A DNA stretch of 64,000 nt from Caenorhabditis elegans (lineage: Eukaryota > Nematoda > Chromadorea > Rhabditida > Rhabditidae). The notes beneath the pieces were generated by a model. The model was given only the letters and a program-made list of their open reading frames with translations, was not told the origin of the DNA and did no database searches. The stretch covers positions 2,542,001 through 2,606,000 of the forward strand of contig NC_003279.8 in assembly GCF_000002985.6 (NCBI RefSeq). Direction: 5' to 3'. Below are positions 1 through 11,093 of this stretch, one piece after another. Position 1 is the first letter of the stretch, and every line of letters begins with the position of its first letter. Position numbers and translations under genes: made by a program.

Positions 1-600
1 GTAGATTGACCCCCCAAACGACACTCCCCGTGTCGTACACCTTGTTCGAATCGAACTCTCAATTGTATTATATTTTCAAATGTTTTTTCTCTTGAATAAA
101 CTAGAATTCTTTTGATTTTTGTACTTTTTCATTTAAACTTTCGCTAGACCTTCCAGATAATTCTAAAGATTTTCAGATGTTTCCAGATTTGGTCTGAAAT
201 TACGGTTGTAAGTAAATCACAAATTCCCAATTTATTGCATACATTTTTTTTTTCACTCATTCTATTCATTTTGAAAGCAAGTACGTGAAACGGAAAATTT
301 ATTTAAAAAAAGAACGGAAAAATTAACAATATTGCGAAAAATCCGAAAAAATAAAAGCAATGAATACAGCATCCGTCTCGGACGAACTCATTGAGATTCC
401 TCCAGATTCCTTTGAGTGAAACGCGATTGTAATGGAGTATTCAATTCAATTTTTTTTTGTAGAAAAGGATCGCTAAGCCAAAGATTCAGGGAAAGCAAGA
501 AAAATACTTGCTTCTTTTGGTTCAAATTGTAAATCTAGGTCGGAAAAAAGTCACACACACCGAGGAGCTAGGCTTCCCTCATCCTCCCTGGATCAGTCGT
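1..600. other. Left-edge sequence, possible 3' UTR
   Basis: No coding region could be supported. An AATAAA at 95-100 on the plus strand, after a TGA at 7-9, is compatible with the 3' end of a gene starting left of the window, but no splice site or protein similarity confirms this. The rest is AT-rich. Confidence 0.3.
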
Positions 601-914
601 AAAAATTATAGAATTCCGGAAATGTTTTGATAGATTTGGATTCTAGATTTTTTAAAAATATTATTGGTATGTTTGTGGGCCAGGAAAGTAAATTTAAGCC
701 GCTCTAGAGAGGTTTTTGTGACGGATTCCAATTTTCACAGGTACTTAAATTTACTTTCCTGGCCCACAAACATACCAATAATATTTTTAAAAAATCTAGA
801 ATCCAAATCTATCAAAACATTTCCGGAATTCCATAATTTTTATTTTTTGTTTTTTTGTGCCTGTATGTACCTGTGAAAATTGGAATTCGTCACAAAAACC
901 TCTCTAGCGCGGCT
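601..914. repeat. Interlaced inverted repeats A-B-A'-B'
   Basis: Arm A (601-696) is the near-perfect reverse complement of A' (746-842). Arm B (697-744) is the reverse complement of B' (867-914). The pairs are interlocked rather than nested, so a single strand cannot form both hairpins without a pseudoknot. The block abuts the satellite that follows. The mismatches are few, suggesting recent origin or ongoing correction. The short open frame inside it is an artefact. Confidence 0.85.
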
Positions 915-915
915 T

Positions 916-1999
916 AGATTGTTACACGAAAAATAGAATGTTACACGAAAAATAGATTGTTACACGAAAAATAGATTGTTACACGAAAAATAGATTGTTA
1001 CACGAAAAATAGAATGTTACACGAAAAATAGATTGTTACACGAAAAATAGATTGTTACACGAAAAATAGAATGTTACACGAAAAATAGATTGTTACACGA
1101 AAAATAGATTGTTACACGAAAAATAGAATGTTACACGAAAAATAGATTGTTACACGAAAAATAGATTGTTACACGAAAAATAGATTGTTACACGAAAAAT
1201 AGAATGTTACACGAAAAATAGATTGTTACACGAAAAATAGATTGTTACACGAAAAATAGAATGTTACACGAAAAATAGATTGTTACACGAAAAATAGATT
1301 GTTACACGAAAAATAGATTGTTACACGAAAAATAGATTGTTACACGAAAAATAGATTGTTACACGAAAAATAGAATGTTACACGAAAAATAGAATGTTAC
1401 ACGAAAAATAGATTGTTACACGAAAAATAGAATGTTACACGAAAAATAGATTGTTACACGAAAAATAGATTGTTACACGAAAAATAGAATGTTACACGAA
1501 AAATAGAATGTTACACGAAAAATAGAATGTTACACGAAAAATAGATTGTTACACGAAAAATAGATTGTTACACGAAAAATAGAATGTTACACGAAAAATA
1601 GAATGTTACACGAAAAATAGATTGTTACACGAAAAATAGATTGTTACACGAAAAATAGAATGTTACACGAAAAATAGATTGTTACACGAAAAATAGAATG
1701 TTACACGAAAAATAGAATGTTACACGAAAAATAGATTGTTACACGAAAAATAGATTGTTACACGAAAAATAGAATGTTACACGAAAAATAGAATGTTACA
1801 CGAAAAATAGATTGTTACACGAAAAATAGAATGTTACACGAAAAATAGAATGTTACACGAAAAATAGATTGTTACACGAAAAATAGATTGTTACACGAAA
1901 AATAGATTGTTACACGAAAAATAGATTGTTACACGAAAAATAGAATGTTACACGAAAAATAGATTGTTACACGAAAAATAGATTGTTACACGAAAAATA
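916..1999. repeat. 19-bp satellite, about 57 copies
   Basis: The unit is ATTGTTACACGAAAAATAG, repeated head to tail with almost no divergence. Essentially one position varies (GATTG versus GAATG), and the two forms are mixed along the array with local triplet patterns such as T-T-A. It ends in a short palindromic run of AGCTGAGCTATAGCTCAGCT type near 2000-2030. Confidence 0.95.
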
Positions 2000-2772
2000 T
2001 AGCTGAGCTATAGCTCAGCTATAGCTCAGAAGTGCTATGAACTGCGGATCTGGGATTCAGGTACACTACCTGGTAGGGCTGTGCAGCTTTTTTTCCTCAA
2101 AATTCAAAAAAGTAGGCGTGGCCAACCAATCAGCTGTTGCTTCTTATTTTCTTATTGCTCAGCTTAAAATTTTACAGCCTCTAATTGGTTGAGCACGCCC
2201 ACTATTTTGAAATTGACCAATAACAAAGCGAGAAACTCCTTGTTTTTTTCCGCAGACTATGGACGCTTCCGCACGCGGGAAGTTCCCGTTTTCCGCAGAC
2301 TATGGACGCACCATTACAACCTCACTCATTCTCACTGAGATGTAAACAAAAAACAAAAAAGTGGTGATCTACCAAAATTCCAAAATTTTTGTGCCACTTT
2401 TTTTTAATAAGACTAGAGTACCTGTGGAAATTGAATTGTGAAAAATTGACTCTGTGCCTCCAGCAATCTTCTCCCCTGTGAAAAATTAATTGCACACAAA
2501 AGTTGAAAAAAAGTTGGCGTGAAATTAAGATTTTCTGAGAAATAGTCACATTACACCCAAAAGAGGCACCATCTAATCAGGCGCCAAAATTCAAAATATT
2601 CAAATAACAAGTTCATTCAGAAACAAAAGAACAAAAATTGAATTGACCAAATATATTTAGTTTAGCCATTCGCTGTGCGGCAGATCAACGAACTAATTCT
2701 ATTGATCCTCACTTCTCTTTCGGACGGTTTTCTGTTCTTTTTCGTGTCATTCAATTTTCCCCCTCTCTTCCC
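2000..2772. other. Intergenic, upstream of the 2.8-kb gene
   Basis: No gene supported. It holds a small palindrome (about 1998-2030), CCAAT-like boxes near 2120 and 2215, and a 19-bp direct repeat, TTCCGCAGACTATGGACGC, at 2248-2266 and 2291-2309. The second half is presumably the promoter region of the following plus-strand gene. Confidence 0.5.
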
Positions 2773-4493
2773 ATGAGTCTCACCCATTTTCTATTCGTTT
2801 TTGTTTCCTTTTCGATTGCATTTTCTGATGATTGTGATGGACATTACGATCTGGAGTACGGATGCAATAAACTTTCGTTGGATTTGATTCGAGACTGGAT
2901 TTCGAATAAGCCGTTGCCCTCAGTCAAAGCAGCGCAGTCCCTGTATTCAGATTGCAGGAGAGCGTTGGTAAGTTTTGTGGGTGCAAATGCGCTCTACTGA
3001 AATTAGTGGGTGTTGTGCGGTAGAGCTTCGGATCAGAGGTGTATGGACCCCCAAAAAACTAATTATTTAAATTTGAAAAAATGAAAAAAAAATTATGTGG
3101 GTCAGCAGGGTGGTGGCGTTCTTATAAGTTTTCTTGATTTTTTTTCGCGGTAGATCCCTTGTTTTGTAGAGAAAAAATTTCTGGAAAAAAGATTCAGAGA
3201 TCCCAGCAATATTTTCGACTCCAAAAAAAACCACCGAAATTTCACAAAACTTCAGTAAAATCCTTTCTAGAAATAATTGAATTTTTCTTTTAAAAAAACT
3301 GAACGCACAAATTTCGGATATAACTCCCATTTCACGTGGTGTCAGACTGTCCCATTTCGATTTGATCTACGTAGATCTACAAAAAATGCGGGAGAAGAGA
3401 GGCAGAGTTTTCAACTGATTTCGCATGGTTAAGAACGTGCTGACGTCACGTTTTTCTGGGCGTAAAATTCCCGCATTTTTGTTGGTCAAACTGTAATGGG
3501 ACAGCCTGACACCACGTGTCATTTGATATTTGCATATTTTTTTATCAAGCTTTCAATCAATTGTATTATAGTTGAGAATTTTTAATTTTTCCAATTAGTT
3601 GTAATCAAATAAACCAATAAAATCAATATTCCAGAGCTGTACAAAATCTCTAAACTGCGACAAAAAAGACAACGAAATTTCGAAGAAAATCACGGATCTG
3701 GACGAACTTTGTAATGGAATTGGCGCATTTGGATCATGGTTTGGATATTGTATTCCAAAGGTATTCCAAAAAGACTAAAAGAGACAAAAACTGAAAAAAA
3801 ATTCAGATTCAAAATGCCATCACATTAATGGAGTGGCCGTGCTTAAGCCATTGGAATAATGCGGTAAGATTTCTTTTTTACATAAGTTTGAATTTTGCGT
3901 GCTGTGGAGCGCATTTGCATTACAAATATATGATTTTTAGGCACAACTTCCAACATGCGAGTATTTCGAGGCTGACAATGAATGCAAGACAATGCCAATA
4001 GAAAATATATGCGGCCCCCGTGCCGTCAAAGAAATGCTGGATAATGAGAATTTTATTCGTGAATATTTTGGATGCAACAGGATCTACAAGCCTTCAAATA
4101 ATTCTAGTAATAGCTTGAAAATCAAAATTTCAGGTAATCCTAATTCGAAATGAAGATGTTTGAAGAATGAAGGCAATTTTGAAACTTTTATATAATGCAA
4201 TTTTGTGCTATCAACTAACTAAATGTTGACCAGATGACAACTTTTTCCTACTTCTCAACATTTTAGAGATAATCTCTGCAAGCATCTCAACAAGTCGGCC
4301 GCAGAAAAAAATGACCAATTTTTCATATATCGTTAAAAACAAGCTATCAGCTCACAAACTATCTCAAAATGGATGTATCGCAAATTTTGAATGCACTTTT
4401 TATTTAAAACATAAAGATGCACTATTAGCTAGCCCCTACAGTGGGGCTGAGCTCCTTTTGGGGCTGTGGCTGGTCTCCAGCCCCACTTTTTGA
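2773..4493 (+). CDS. Secreted cysteine-rich protein, T20D4.11-like (DUF19) type
   Basis: Five exons give a continuous frame: 2773-2967, 3635-3760, 3807-3863, 3941-4133 and 4267-4493, about 265 residues. Residues 1-18 are a clear signal peptide (MSLTHFLFVFVSFSIAFS). The mature part has paired cysteines including an LCNGIGAF..CIPK block and a later ECK....ICG block, matching the layout of the secreted proteins at 4966-6327 and 11094-13326. The family is nematode-specific, secreted and of unknown function. The last exon is least certain: it ends in a hydrophobic stretch (ELLLGLWLVSSPTF) that could be a GPI-type signal or a wrong exon. A MITE sits in intron 1. The gene converges on the minus-strand relative downstream. 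Confidence 0.7.
3333..3518. mobile_element. MITE with CACGTGGTGTCAG termini
   Basis: A complete 186-bp element in intron 1 of the preceding gene. Terminal inverted repeats of about 24 bp (CACGTGGTGTCAGACTGTCC and its complement) enclose a palindromic interior with the motif AAAAAATGCGGGA and a central TGACGTCA. The same element is partly present at 49313-49440 and carries a nested insertion at 56911-57297. No coding capacity. Confidence 0.8.
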
Positions 4494-4965
4494 CGCCGTC
4501 TGCGCACTTTCCGATAAATAGAAAAGAAATTAATCGGCGCAGAATGTGCGCAGACGCCTACCTAGTGGCACACAGGGTTTCGTTCGTTTTTCGCATATTG
4601 AATTTGTGGAATAAATATATAAATATAATAAATAAATAAATAATAAATAAATAATAAATAACTATAATAAATAACAGAGACAGTTTTATGATAGTTTGTT
4701 AGAATTTTAAAAATAAAATAAATCGTTATGGCCAATGTTTTCTTAATGTCCTGGTCATTTATAATTTCAACCAAGATCCCGGAAATCCAAACAAAGGAAA
4801 TCGATACATCGAAAAATACAGAGAGTCCGCCCATATCCTGAGTTGGGCTTCGTTTCCCGGTTAAAGTTAAAATAAGGTTAAAAAAAACAATGAACACAAT
4901 ATAGGTGCTTTTCATTTGATAAAAAGGGGATCAACCCCCGCGAATCGGAATGTCGTTTGGATACA
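4494..4965. other. Intergenic gap between convergent genes
   Basis: Convergent 3' ends. It includes a run of TAAATAAATAA repeats (about 4610-4675). A minus-strand open frame of 117 codons lies here, but its hydrophobic content comes largely from that AT repeat and it was not accepted as a gene. Confidence 0.5.
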
Positions 4966-6327
4966 TTATGGCTGATTTTCACAAGTCATCACTTTGACCT
5001 TATCCTCATTCTTCAACATATCCTCCCATGCTTCATCTCCGCATTGCTCTTGAACAACCCGTTGAAGCTCTGAAAACTCGTCAGGTGTCAACCAGCACTT
5101 TGGTTTATCCTCTCCAATCGTCGTGTTTTTCAGAGTAGTTACGTCGAATTTTGTCTGAAATAAAATGTTCTAGAGGATCTTTTTCGGAGAAGCTTGTAGG
5201 TACCTTTTCCATGCATTTACTGAATGGTCCGACTTTTAAGCCCAAGTCTTCACAGGCGGATCTCATGAACATTGTTCCGAATCTCAAAATACTTTTTAGT
5301 AGCTCTGGGATTTCCATTGATTCTACGCAGTTCTGAAAACTTTTAATTTTTTAAATATCAAAAAAAAACTAAAAGTGATGTACCAAATTTTGGGCGTGGC
5401 CTCTGATGCTCATAATTTTTTTGGGAGCCGTTAAACGGGCGTGGCCTTTCGTTCCGCCCACTTCTTGGTTGTGATCACAGAAGCTCTATCCAGTAGGCTT
5501 CCACGCAGGCGCAGAGAAGCCTACCTCGCCCGCCTTGTGGCGACCAAACCATTTTTCCGGAAATTGGTAAATTGGCAGATTGCCGAAAATTTTGGGCAAA
5601 TTGTGCTTTTGCACAATTTTTTAAAGGAAATTTCAGAATTTCAATTTCAATCGGCAGATTTGTACGTACCTTATAAATTTTCCTACATATATTTTGAAAA
5701 GTGAGCAGATTCTATGAAAATATTTAAAGAAAACGGGAAAATTTTCAAAAAAGCACAGTTTTAAGTGTTTCCGTCTTATGAAAAAATCCCTTTAAAAACT
5801 TCCGGCAAATCGGCAAACCGGCAATTTGCCAATGTGCTAAATATTCCTTCTCGCCATTGTGTAGAAAAATGTTGAGAGGCCAGAGGCTGAGGCGGGCAGG
5901 ATGAAGGCAGGCCCTGAAACCGCGCCTGCCTCCCATGGAATTTTTTTTGGCATTATTTGAAACGAATTTAATGTTCACAAACTACATTTGAGAAAAATTG
6001 GAAATCGGTGGCCGCAGAATTTCTAGGCCACCTACTACTTTTGCAGAAATTTTTTGTTGAAAATTCAATATTTTTCGAAACTCTATTTTTCAAATTTTTG
6101 CTGAAAAAAATAAAACTAACCGTTGTGTCAATGCACATATGATAAAATGTTTCCAAATTACCAATTTTCACATTTTTGCCGTGTTTCGTAGTTTCCAGCT
6201 TCAAATTATTCAAAATATTCTTCATTTTGTTGAGCTTCGTGAGACAATTTTCATAGTTTGTTTGTTGCCCGGAGACAATGGAAAAAACGAAGAAAGTCGA
6301 GAGAAGGAACAAGAGAATTTTGGCCAT
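4966..6327 (-). CDS. Secreted cysteine-rich protein, T20D4.11-like (DUF19) type
   Basis: Three minus-strand exons, all phase 0: 6327-6121, 5332-5204 and 5154-4966, giving 174 residues. A signal peptide (MAKILLFLLSTFFVFSIVSG) is followed by QQ. Cysteine blocks MCIDTTNC, CEDLGLKVGPFSKCMEK and KCWLTPDEFSEL..QCG align by eye with the gene at 11094-13326 (KCQEATDC, CQILNFNTGEFAICTEK, ECRLSDNEFSKL..KCG), so the two are paralogues of near-equal length. Function is unknown; extracellular location is inferred from the signal peptide. Intron 1 contains a repeat element. Confidence 0.8.
5541..5860. mobile_element. GGCAAATCGGCAA-type non-autonomous element
   Basis: In intron 1 of the minus-strand secreted-protein gene. 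It shows the family hallmarks: CCGGCAAATCGGCAAACCGGC ends, and an interior with TTTCAGAATTTCAATTT, GTACGTACC..ATTTTCCTACATAT and a run read as TTTCCGTCTTATG. Flanks carry GCCTACC/GGCAGGC motifs seen elsewhere in the window. Confidence 0.7.
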
Positions 6328-7295
6328 TTCGGTGTATAAATATTGAATAATAACAATTGAATAGCAGAAGAAGAAGAAATGACCTATCGAAAGATATATC
6401 CCTCGTCTCCGTGAAGATATATCTTCCCGGGAGATAGTCTCTGAAGTCGGGAAAACAAATATTTTGAGGTCAACGGATTCATATTTATTAGGTATAGAAA
6501 TATCGATTTTTCCAATGGAGAGATGGGGAAAATCGACTTAAATTTTTTTTGTAGTTTTTTATCTGCCATCTATATTTTTTAAAGGGATATGCCAAATTTG
6601 TTCAAATTTTTTTCAGAAAAATTCAAAATTTCTGAGCAAAAGTTAGTGGGGAATTAAAATTTGAAACAACGGAATTTGGTGGAAAATTTAAATCTTCTGT
6701 GGCAAATATTGGCGGGAATTTCAAATTGTTTGAGTTAATGGGAGGGAATTCAAATTTTCTGAAACAAAAATTTTGGCGAGTAAATTCAATTTTTTTGAAC
6801 AAAAATTGACGAAAAATTTTAATTTTCTCAGAAATTTTTTTGCGGGAGCTTGAAATCTTTAAAGAAAAACATTTGCGGGTAATTCAAATTTTTGATTTAA
6901 AAAAACTTGACGAGAAATTCAAATTTTCTGGGAAACTTTTTTTTTGGCGGAAAAATTGAATTTTCTGAGGAGAAATTAGTGTTGAATTAGAAAAAAAATT
7001 TTTAAACAAATTTCTGAAACAGAAATTGGCGGAAAACTTGGTCACACCACATTTTCTTAGGCCATCTGTGACGTCACTCCTCTTCCAGCCGAGATCAACA
7101 AGAGACCACTGTAAAAATTATCTAAAATTTTACTTAAAATTTATTTTTCAAAAATATTAAAAAGAAAAAAATTAAAATTAAAAAAATGTCAATGACCGTG
7201 CTGACCTTTCTTATCAAATAATCAAATCTCAACTCACGGGACCACAAATCTTGTTCGGCGAAAAATCAATTATTTCGAAATTTCGACTCTTCACA
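6328..7295. other. Intergenic, degenerate short repeats
   Basis: Divergent promoter region. Positions 6600-7030 hold an ill-defined tandem pattern of GGCGGGAATTCAAATTTTCTGA type, roughly 45-bp spacing and strongly diverged. At 7068-7087 lies GTGACGTCACTCCTCTTCCA, a motif recurring elsewhere in the window. No gene is supported. Confidence 0.5.
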
Positions 7296-8543
7296 ATGAG
7301 CTTGGATATGGAGCACCTCCATGGTGCCATGAATTACCGTGAGTTTAGGAAAAGTTGCCGATGGTTGCTGAGCGATCGCCGAGGATGTTGTCGGAGCATT
7401 GCCGCTTCTGTTGCCGGCGTGTCTACAAAAATCAATAAGTGTCATAATGGTTGCTGACAATCTTCAATAACTCCGATTTTATTGATTGCCGGTAGTCGCC
7501 GGCGGTTGCCGATAGTGGCCGGCAGCAGCCATTACTTGTAACAAATGGATTTTTTTTTCGATTAACGATAGTCACCGCTGACCGCCGGCAATGAAACTCT
7601 AATTTTATTGATTACTGATAGTCGCCGGCAATTAACAATAGTTGCCGCTAAGCGCCGATAAATCCAATTTTGCCGGTTCGTAATAGTTAAAGGCAATGGC
7701 GACAGTTGCCGGTAATTATCGATTGCCAAAAGTGCCGGAAATATCAATTTATCTCAATTTCCTTGTTTTTCAGTGTGTTTCGCTGCTGCTGCGTCAATTT
7801 CTGGAGCGATCATTGCCGTCGGCTGTACCACCGGACATCGTGAGAATTCGCGTGGTGGCAAAGGAAAATCGGCGAGATCAAAGCGATCGAAACGATCAAA
7901 ACGAGACAAGAAGCAAAACTCGAAGAGACAACAAAACTCGAAACGACAAAAGAAGATTAAGGTGAGTGGAAGAGTTATTTCTCGGCCACTGTAACAACCA
8001 TCTTTTCAGAGCAATTCTGCCGCTCCGGCACCACCGGCCAAGAGTGGAGTGCCTGCAAAATCGGCGGAGAAGGCAAAGGAAGGATCGCAGAGATCGGCTC
8101 GACTCAAGAAGGAGCAGAAGTCCGAGAAGAAGAAGGTTTGTGTAGATTTACGGAGTACAGTGTATATTTACGAAGCTCTTTTGTTTCAGAAGGAGTGATC
8201 GCAGAGATCTGCAAGATCGAAGAAGGAGGGATCACAAAGATCGAAGAAAGCGTCTAGCGAGAAGCCAGAAGTCGAGAAGAAGCCGGAAGAGCCGCCAGTC
8301 GAGGATGAAGCGAAGACTCCACCAGAGAAGCCGAAGGTTGAGGAACCGGCTCCGGCTCCAGCTCCGGCTCCGGCTCCAGCTGCTGTTGCTCCAGCTCCAC
8401 CACCGCCAGAGCCAGCCGTCGTTCAACCGGAAAGCCAAGCAGGCGTCGAATCGATCTATTTGGATTCTGGAAAACCGTCGTACGATGCTCAAGTGCAGAA
8501 CGCTCCGTCCAATATTCAGTCGACTTATCAGAATTTGGGATGA
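7296..8543 (+). CDS. Membrane-anchored basic, proline-rich nematode protein
   Basis: Exons 7296-7338, 7774-7961, 8010-8135 and 8205-8543 give about 231 residues. After a 14-residue leader comes a hydrophobic segment (LCFAAAASISGAIIAVGC) that could be a signal anchor. Next are Lys/Arg/Ser repeats (KSARSKRSKRSKRDKK, EGSQRSARLKKEQ), then a Pro/Ala/Glu-rich region and a tail ESIYLDSGKPSYDAQ. The usual strong acceptor TTGTTTCAG at 8189 would give AAG GAG TGA, a stop; the frame continues only if the weaker AG at 8204 is used. If not, the protein ends at residue 121. AATAAA lies at 8602-8607. No family recognised. Start chosen as the only ATG giving a spliceable frame into the hydrophobic exon. Confidence 0.65.
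7460..7740. repeat. Degenerate GCCGGTAGTCGCCGGCGG repeats in intron 1
   Basis: GC-rich, irregular repeats of ATTGCCGGTAGTCGCC type, in both orientations, in the first intron of the basic/proline-rich protein gene. They are unlike the AT-rich surroundings and no unit is well conserved. Confidence 0.5.
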
Positions 8544-9374
8544 TCTCTGACCGTTTCTCTGACAACATCTGAACTTATCCAAATGCCCTGAGAATTATAA
8601 AAATAAATGATTGTATTTATTATGTGTTTTTTTTCTTTGATATACGACAAGTGAATGCGCACTCTATTGAAAATGCGCCGCCTCATTCCGCACCGGAGGT
8701 ATGGCCGAAGTTTGGATTTCTCTTCCATGTCCTCAACAGGAGACTTGGTGGTGAAAGGGAGCCGATTTTATAGGCAGCTTGTGTGAATTTACAGTTGATC
8801 TACAGTTTTTTCAGTGTAGTCTTGTAGATTTACGAAAGGGCTTTTAGGGGTTTTGCGTAGTTTTTACCGGGCTATTTAGTAAAATTACGCAGCTGTAAGT
8901 AATTTTACGTACAGTCACTGCCATAAAGGTATGGAAAAGCTCAGTTCAAGCTCATTAATAAAACTGTCATAACTCGAAAACTAAAAGATATTACATTTAG
9001 AGTACATTTAGAGTACAAGAGTACATTTTCAGCCCTACCTTTTAGTGCGTATTTTATTATTTAATGAAAACTACCATTTATAGGCAAAAATAGATGGATT
9101 TTCAAAACTTTGAAAATTCATAAATCTCTTCAAAGTAACTTTTTTTGAAATGTCTTTCAGAAACCTTGTAGTAAATTTTAAGCTCTTTCAGAATATACTA
9201 ACAATATTTCAGTATCAAGTGCGAGATCTTCGCTCAAAACCAGAGGAAACGTCGCCCTTAACAGCTTTAATTTCGGACCAACAAAAGTAAAAAAAAAACC
9301 GGCGGAAATGATACAATTTATTAGCGACTATTTGGTTTTCAATAGGGTTCAATAGAGTCTTCCTATTTTCACAC
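8544..9374. other. Intergenic between convergent genes
   Basis: Convergent 3' region. An AATAAA for the plus-strand gene is at 8602-8607, and TTTATT (minus-strand AATAAA) at 9317-9322 serves the minus-strand gene. Otherwise nothing recognisable. Confidence 0.6.
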
Positions 9375-9590
9375 TTATGGTCCAAGGTAGCACGATTGAT
9401 CGGTGCGAGCCTTGAACACTTGTCCTCCTGGATTGGTGTTTCCTCCGGATCCTTGTTGCTGGTTGTTGTTTGATCCACCATTTCCACCCTGGGCGTAGTC
9501 CTCACGGGCGTATCCAGAAGACGACGCATTGGATCCCATGTAGCCGGATCCGTATCCACCGGCTCCCATGTAAGCGGACTTGTCTGCCAT
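9375..9590 (-). CDS. Small Gly/Ser/Asn-rich nematode peptide, possibly sperm-related
   Basis: Single-exon 71-residue protein beginning MADKSAYMGAGGYGSGYMG and ending in QSCYLGP. It is low-complexity (Gly, Ser, Asn, Gln) with no signal peptide, probably disordered. Strong gene signals surround it: a minus-strand TATA box (TATATAAG) about 60 bp upstream, GATA-type sites further upstream (TTATC near 9720-9765), and AATAAA 53 bp beyond the stop. GC content is well above its flanks. It resembles the short glycine-rich NSPD-type nematode peptides expressed in testis, but that match is from memory. GATA control is also typical of sperm genes such as the MSP-domain gene at 20668. Confidence 0.75.
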   Translation of the reverse strand: MADKSAYMGAGGYGSGYMGSNASSSGYAREDYAQGGNGGSNNNQQQGSGGNTNPGGQVFKARTDQSCYLGP

Positions 9591-9651
9591 TTCTCTCGTC
9601 GATTGTAAAGAGTTGAAAACTCGATTTGAATTTTTGACTGATTTGAAGCTC

Positions 9652-9659
9652 CTTATATA
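9652..9659 (-). promoter_or_regulatory. TATA box of the Gly-rich peptide gene
   Basis: TATATAAG on the minus strand, 62 bp upstream of the ATG at 9590. Its position is right for a core promoter of an unspliced, highly expressed small gene. Confidence 0.6.
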
Positions 9660-10143
9660 GCCAAAGATTTAGGTTATTTAAAGTTCTTTCGACTTTTCAG
9701 GATAACACATCCGAAATTATCGAGAAATAGATCTCTAGACTACAAAAAGTAGACAAATTATCATATTAATTGACTTTTTGGTCTCGCGAAAATTACCGTT
9801 TGGACTCAAATTGTCAGAAGCCAAAAATTCAACAAAATTTTCCACATTGTTTACCGAATATTTTACCCTAGACTTCGTGCTTTCTTGGGGCAAAACTCAA
9901 TTTTTTCAAAACATAAAAACCAATACACATCATTCAGAATATCATAACATTTTCGGGAGAAAAGCAACAACTTCGATTTTATAGTTTTTTCCTGGTCTTT
10001 TGATTTTCAACTTTTAAACGTGATTTTATTTTTGGGAAACTGTAATTTTTGAATCACTTACTTTGTCTTGTTTTTTGTTTCAGCTCAAATTTTTTCTAAA
10101 AAAACAGGTCGCGAATTTTCAAGAAAAAATCTTTATGTAATTT

Positions 10144-10610
10144 CCGGCAAATGGAATTGCAATTCCCGGCAAATTGGCATATTGTCGAAACTGTAGATTA
10201 GCTGCAAATCGGAGAACCGCCAAAATGCCGATTTGCCGATTTTGCCAAAAAACGGAAATTGCCGAAAATTTTGACAAAGTGGTTTTGGACTTTTTTTGGA
10301 AGCTTCAGAATATCAATTTTAATCGGCAAAATTGTACGCATCTTATGAATGTTCCTACATTTATCTTGAAAAGTCAGTAAATTCTATGAAAATATCTTAA
10401 GAAAACGGGAAAAAAAAGTTCAAAAAGCCACAGTTTCAAGTGTTTTCGTCTTATAAAAGTCTTTCTAAAATCTTCCAGCAAATTGGAATTCCGCAAACGG
10501 CAAATCGGCAATTTGAAGAAAATTAAAATTTTCCGGCAAATAGGCAAACCGGCAATTTGCCAATTTGCCGAATTTGTAGTTAAAAAAATTTGCCGAATGG
10601 CAATTGCCGA
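10144..10610. mobile_element. GGCAAATCGGCAA-type non-autonomous element
   Basis: Ends rich in CCGGCAAATNGGCAA flank an interior with GAAGCTTCAGAATATCAATT, GTACGCATCTTATGAATG, and ACGGGAAAAAAAAGTTCAAA then GTGTTTTCGTCTTATAA, as in the other copies. Intergenic. Confidence 0.75.
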
Positions 10611-11093
10611 CCACTCCAGTCATCCTTTCGTTTATCTGTATTAAAAAAATTTCTCATGGCCTAGAATCCTATAAAACTCGGTCACGAGAACACTCAATAT
10701 TTTCGGAGCAATTTTCGCCTCTTTTCTTTCAGCTTTAATATCCATGACCTAGAATTCTGCAAACCTCGGCCATCAATAATTAATGATACGTCCTCCTAAA
10801 CAAATACATCAAAGTGAAGGATCAAATGAAAATATTTGCGGTAAGAATAAAGATCATTTGATCAAAAAGTGTCGTCGTATTCTTTGTCTAATCTCTTTTT
10901 CTCTTTGTCCCCCCTCCCCTCCTGCCATTTTCAGTCAATTAGTCATTAACTCCTCTTACGTAACCCGTCCCTCCCTCTCTCCCATTAATCTCCCTTGTCC
11001 CCTTCTGTCCCCCAGTGTCACACCTAATTTCATTCGACATCGCAGAGCTCTGCTCATTTGCTCCGCCGCTCTAGCTCCAGCTCCAACACACGC

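Larger units (their letters stand above)
9591..11093. other. Intergenic with one repeat element
   Basis: Divergent promoter region between the minus-strand peptide gene and the plus-strand secreted-protein gene. A repeat element occupies about 10144-10610. A pyrimidine-rich stretch (10890-11035, CCCTCCC/TCTCTCCC) immediately precedes the plus-strand gene. Open frames across it are composition artefacts. Confidence 0.5.

Noticed and set aside
30-60. GTTCGAATC, a tRNA B-box-like string
   Set aside because: No A-box or cloverleaf could be found around it.
916-1999. Regularly spaced repeats resembling a CRISPR array
   Set aside because: Units are directly contiguous with no unique spacers, and the genome is eukaryotic; it is a satellite.
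4562-4915. 117-codon minus-strand frame beginning MKSTYIVFIVFFNLILTLTG
   Set aside because: Looks like a signal peptide, but most hydrophobic residues come from a TAAATAAATAA repeat; it starts 50 bp after a neighbouring stop with no splice or family support.
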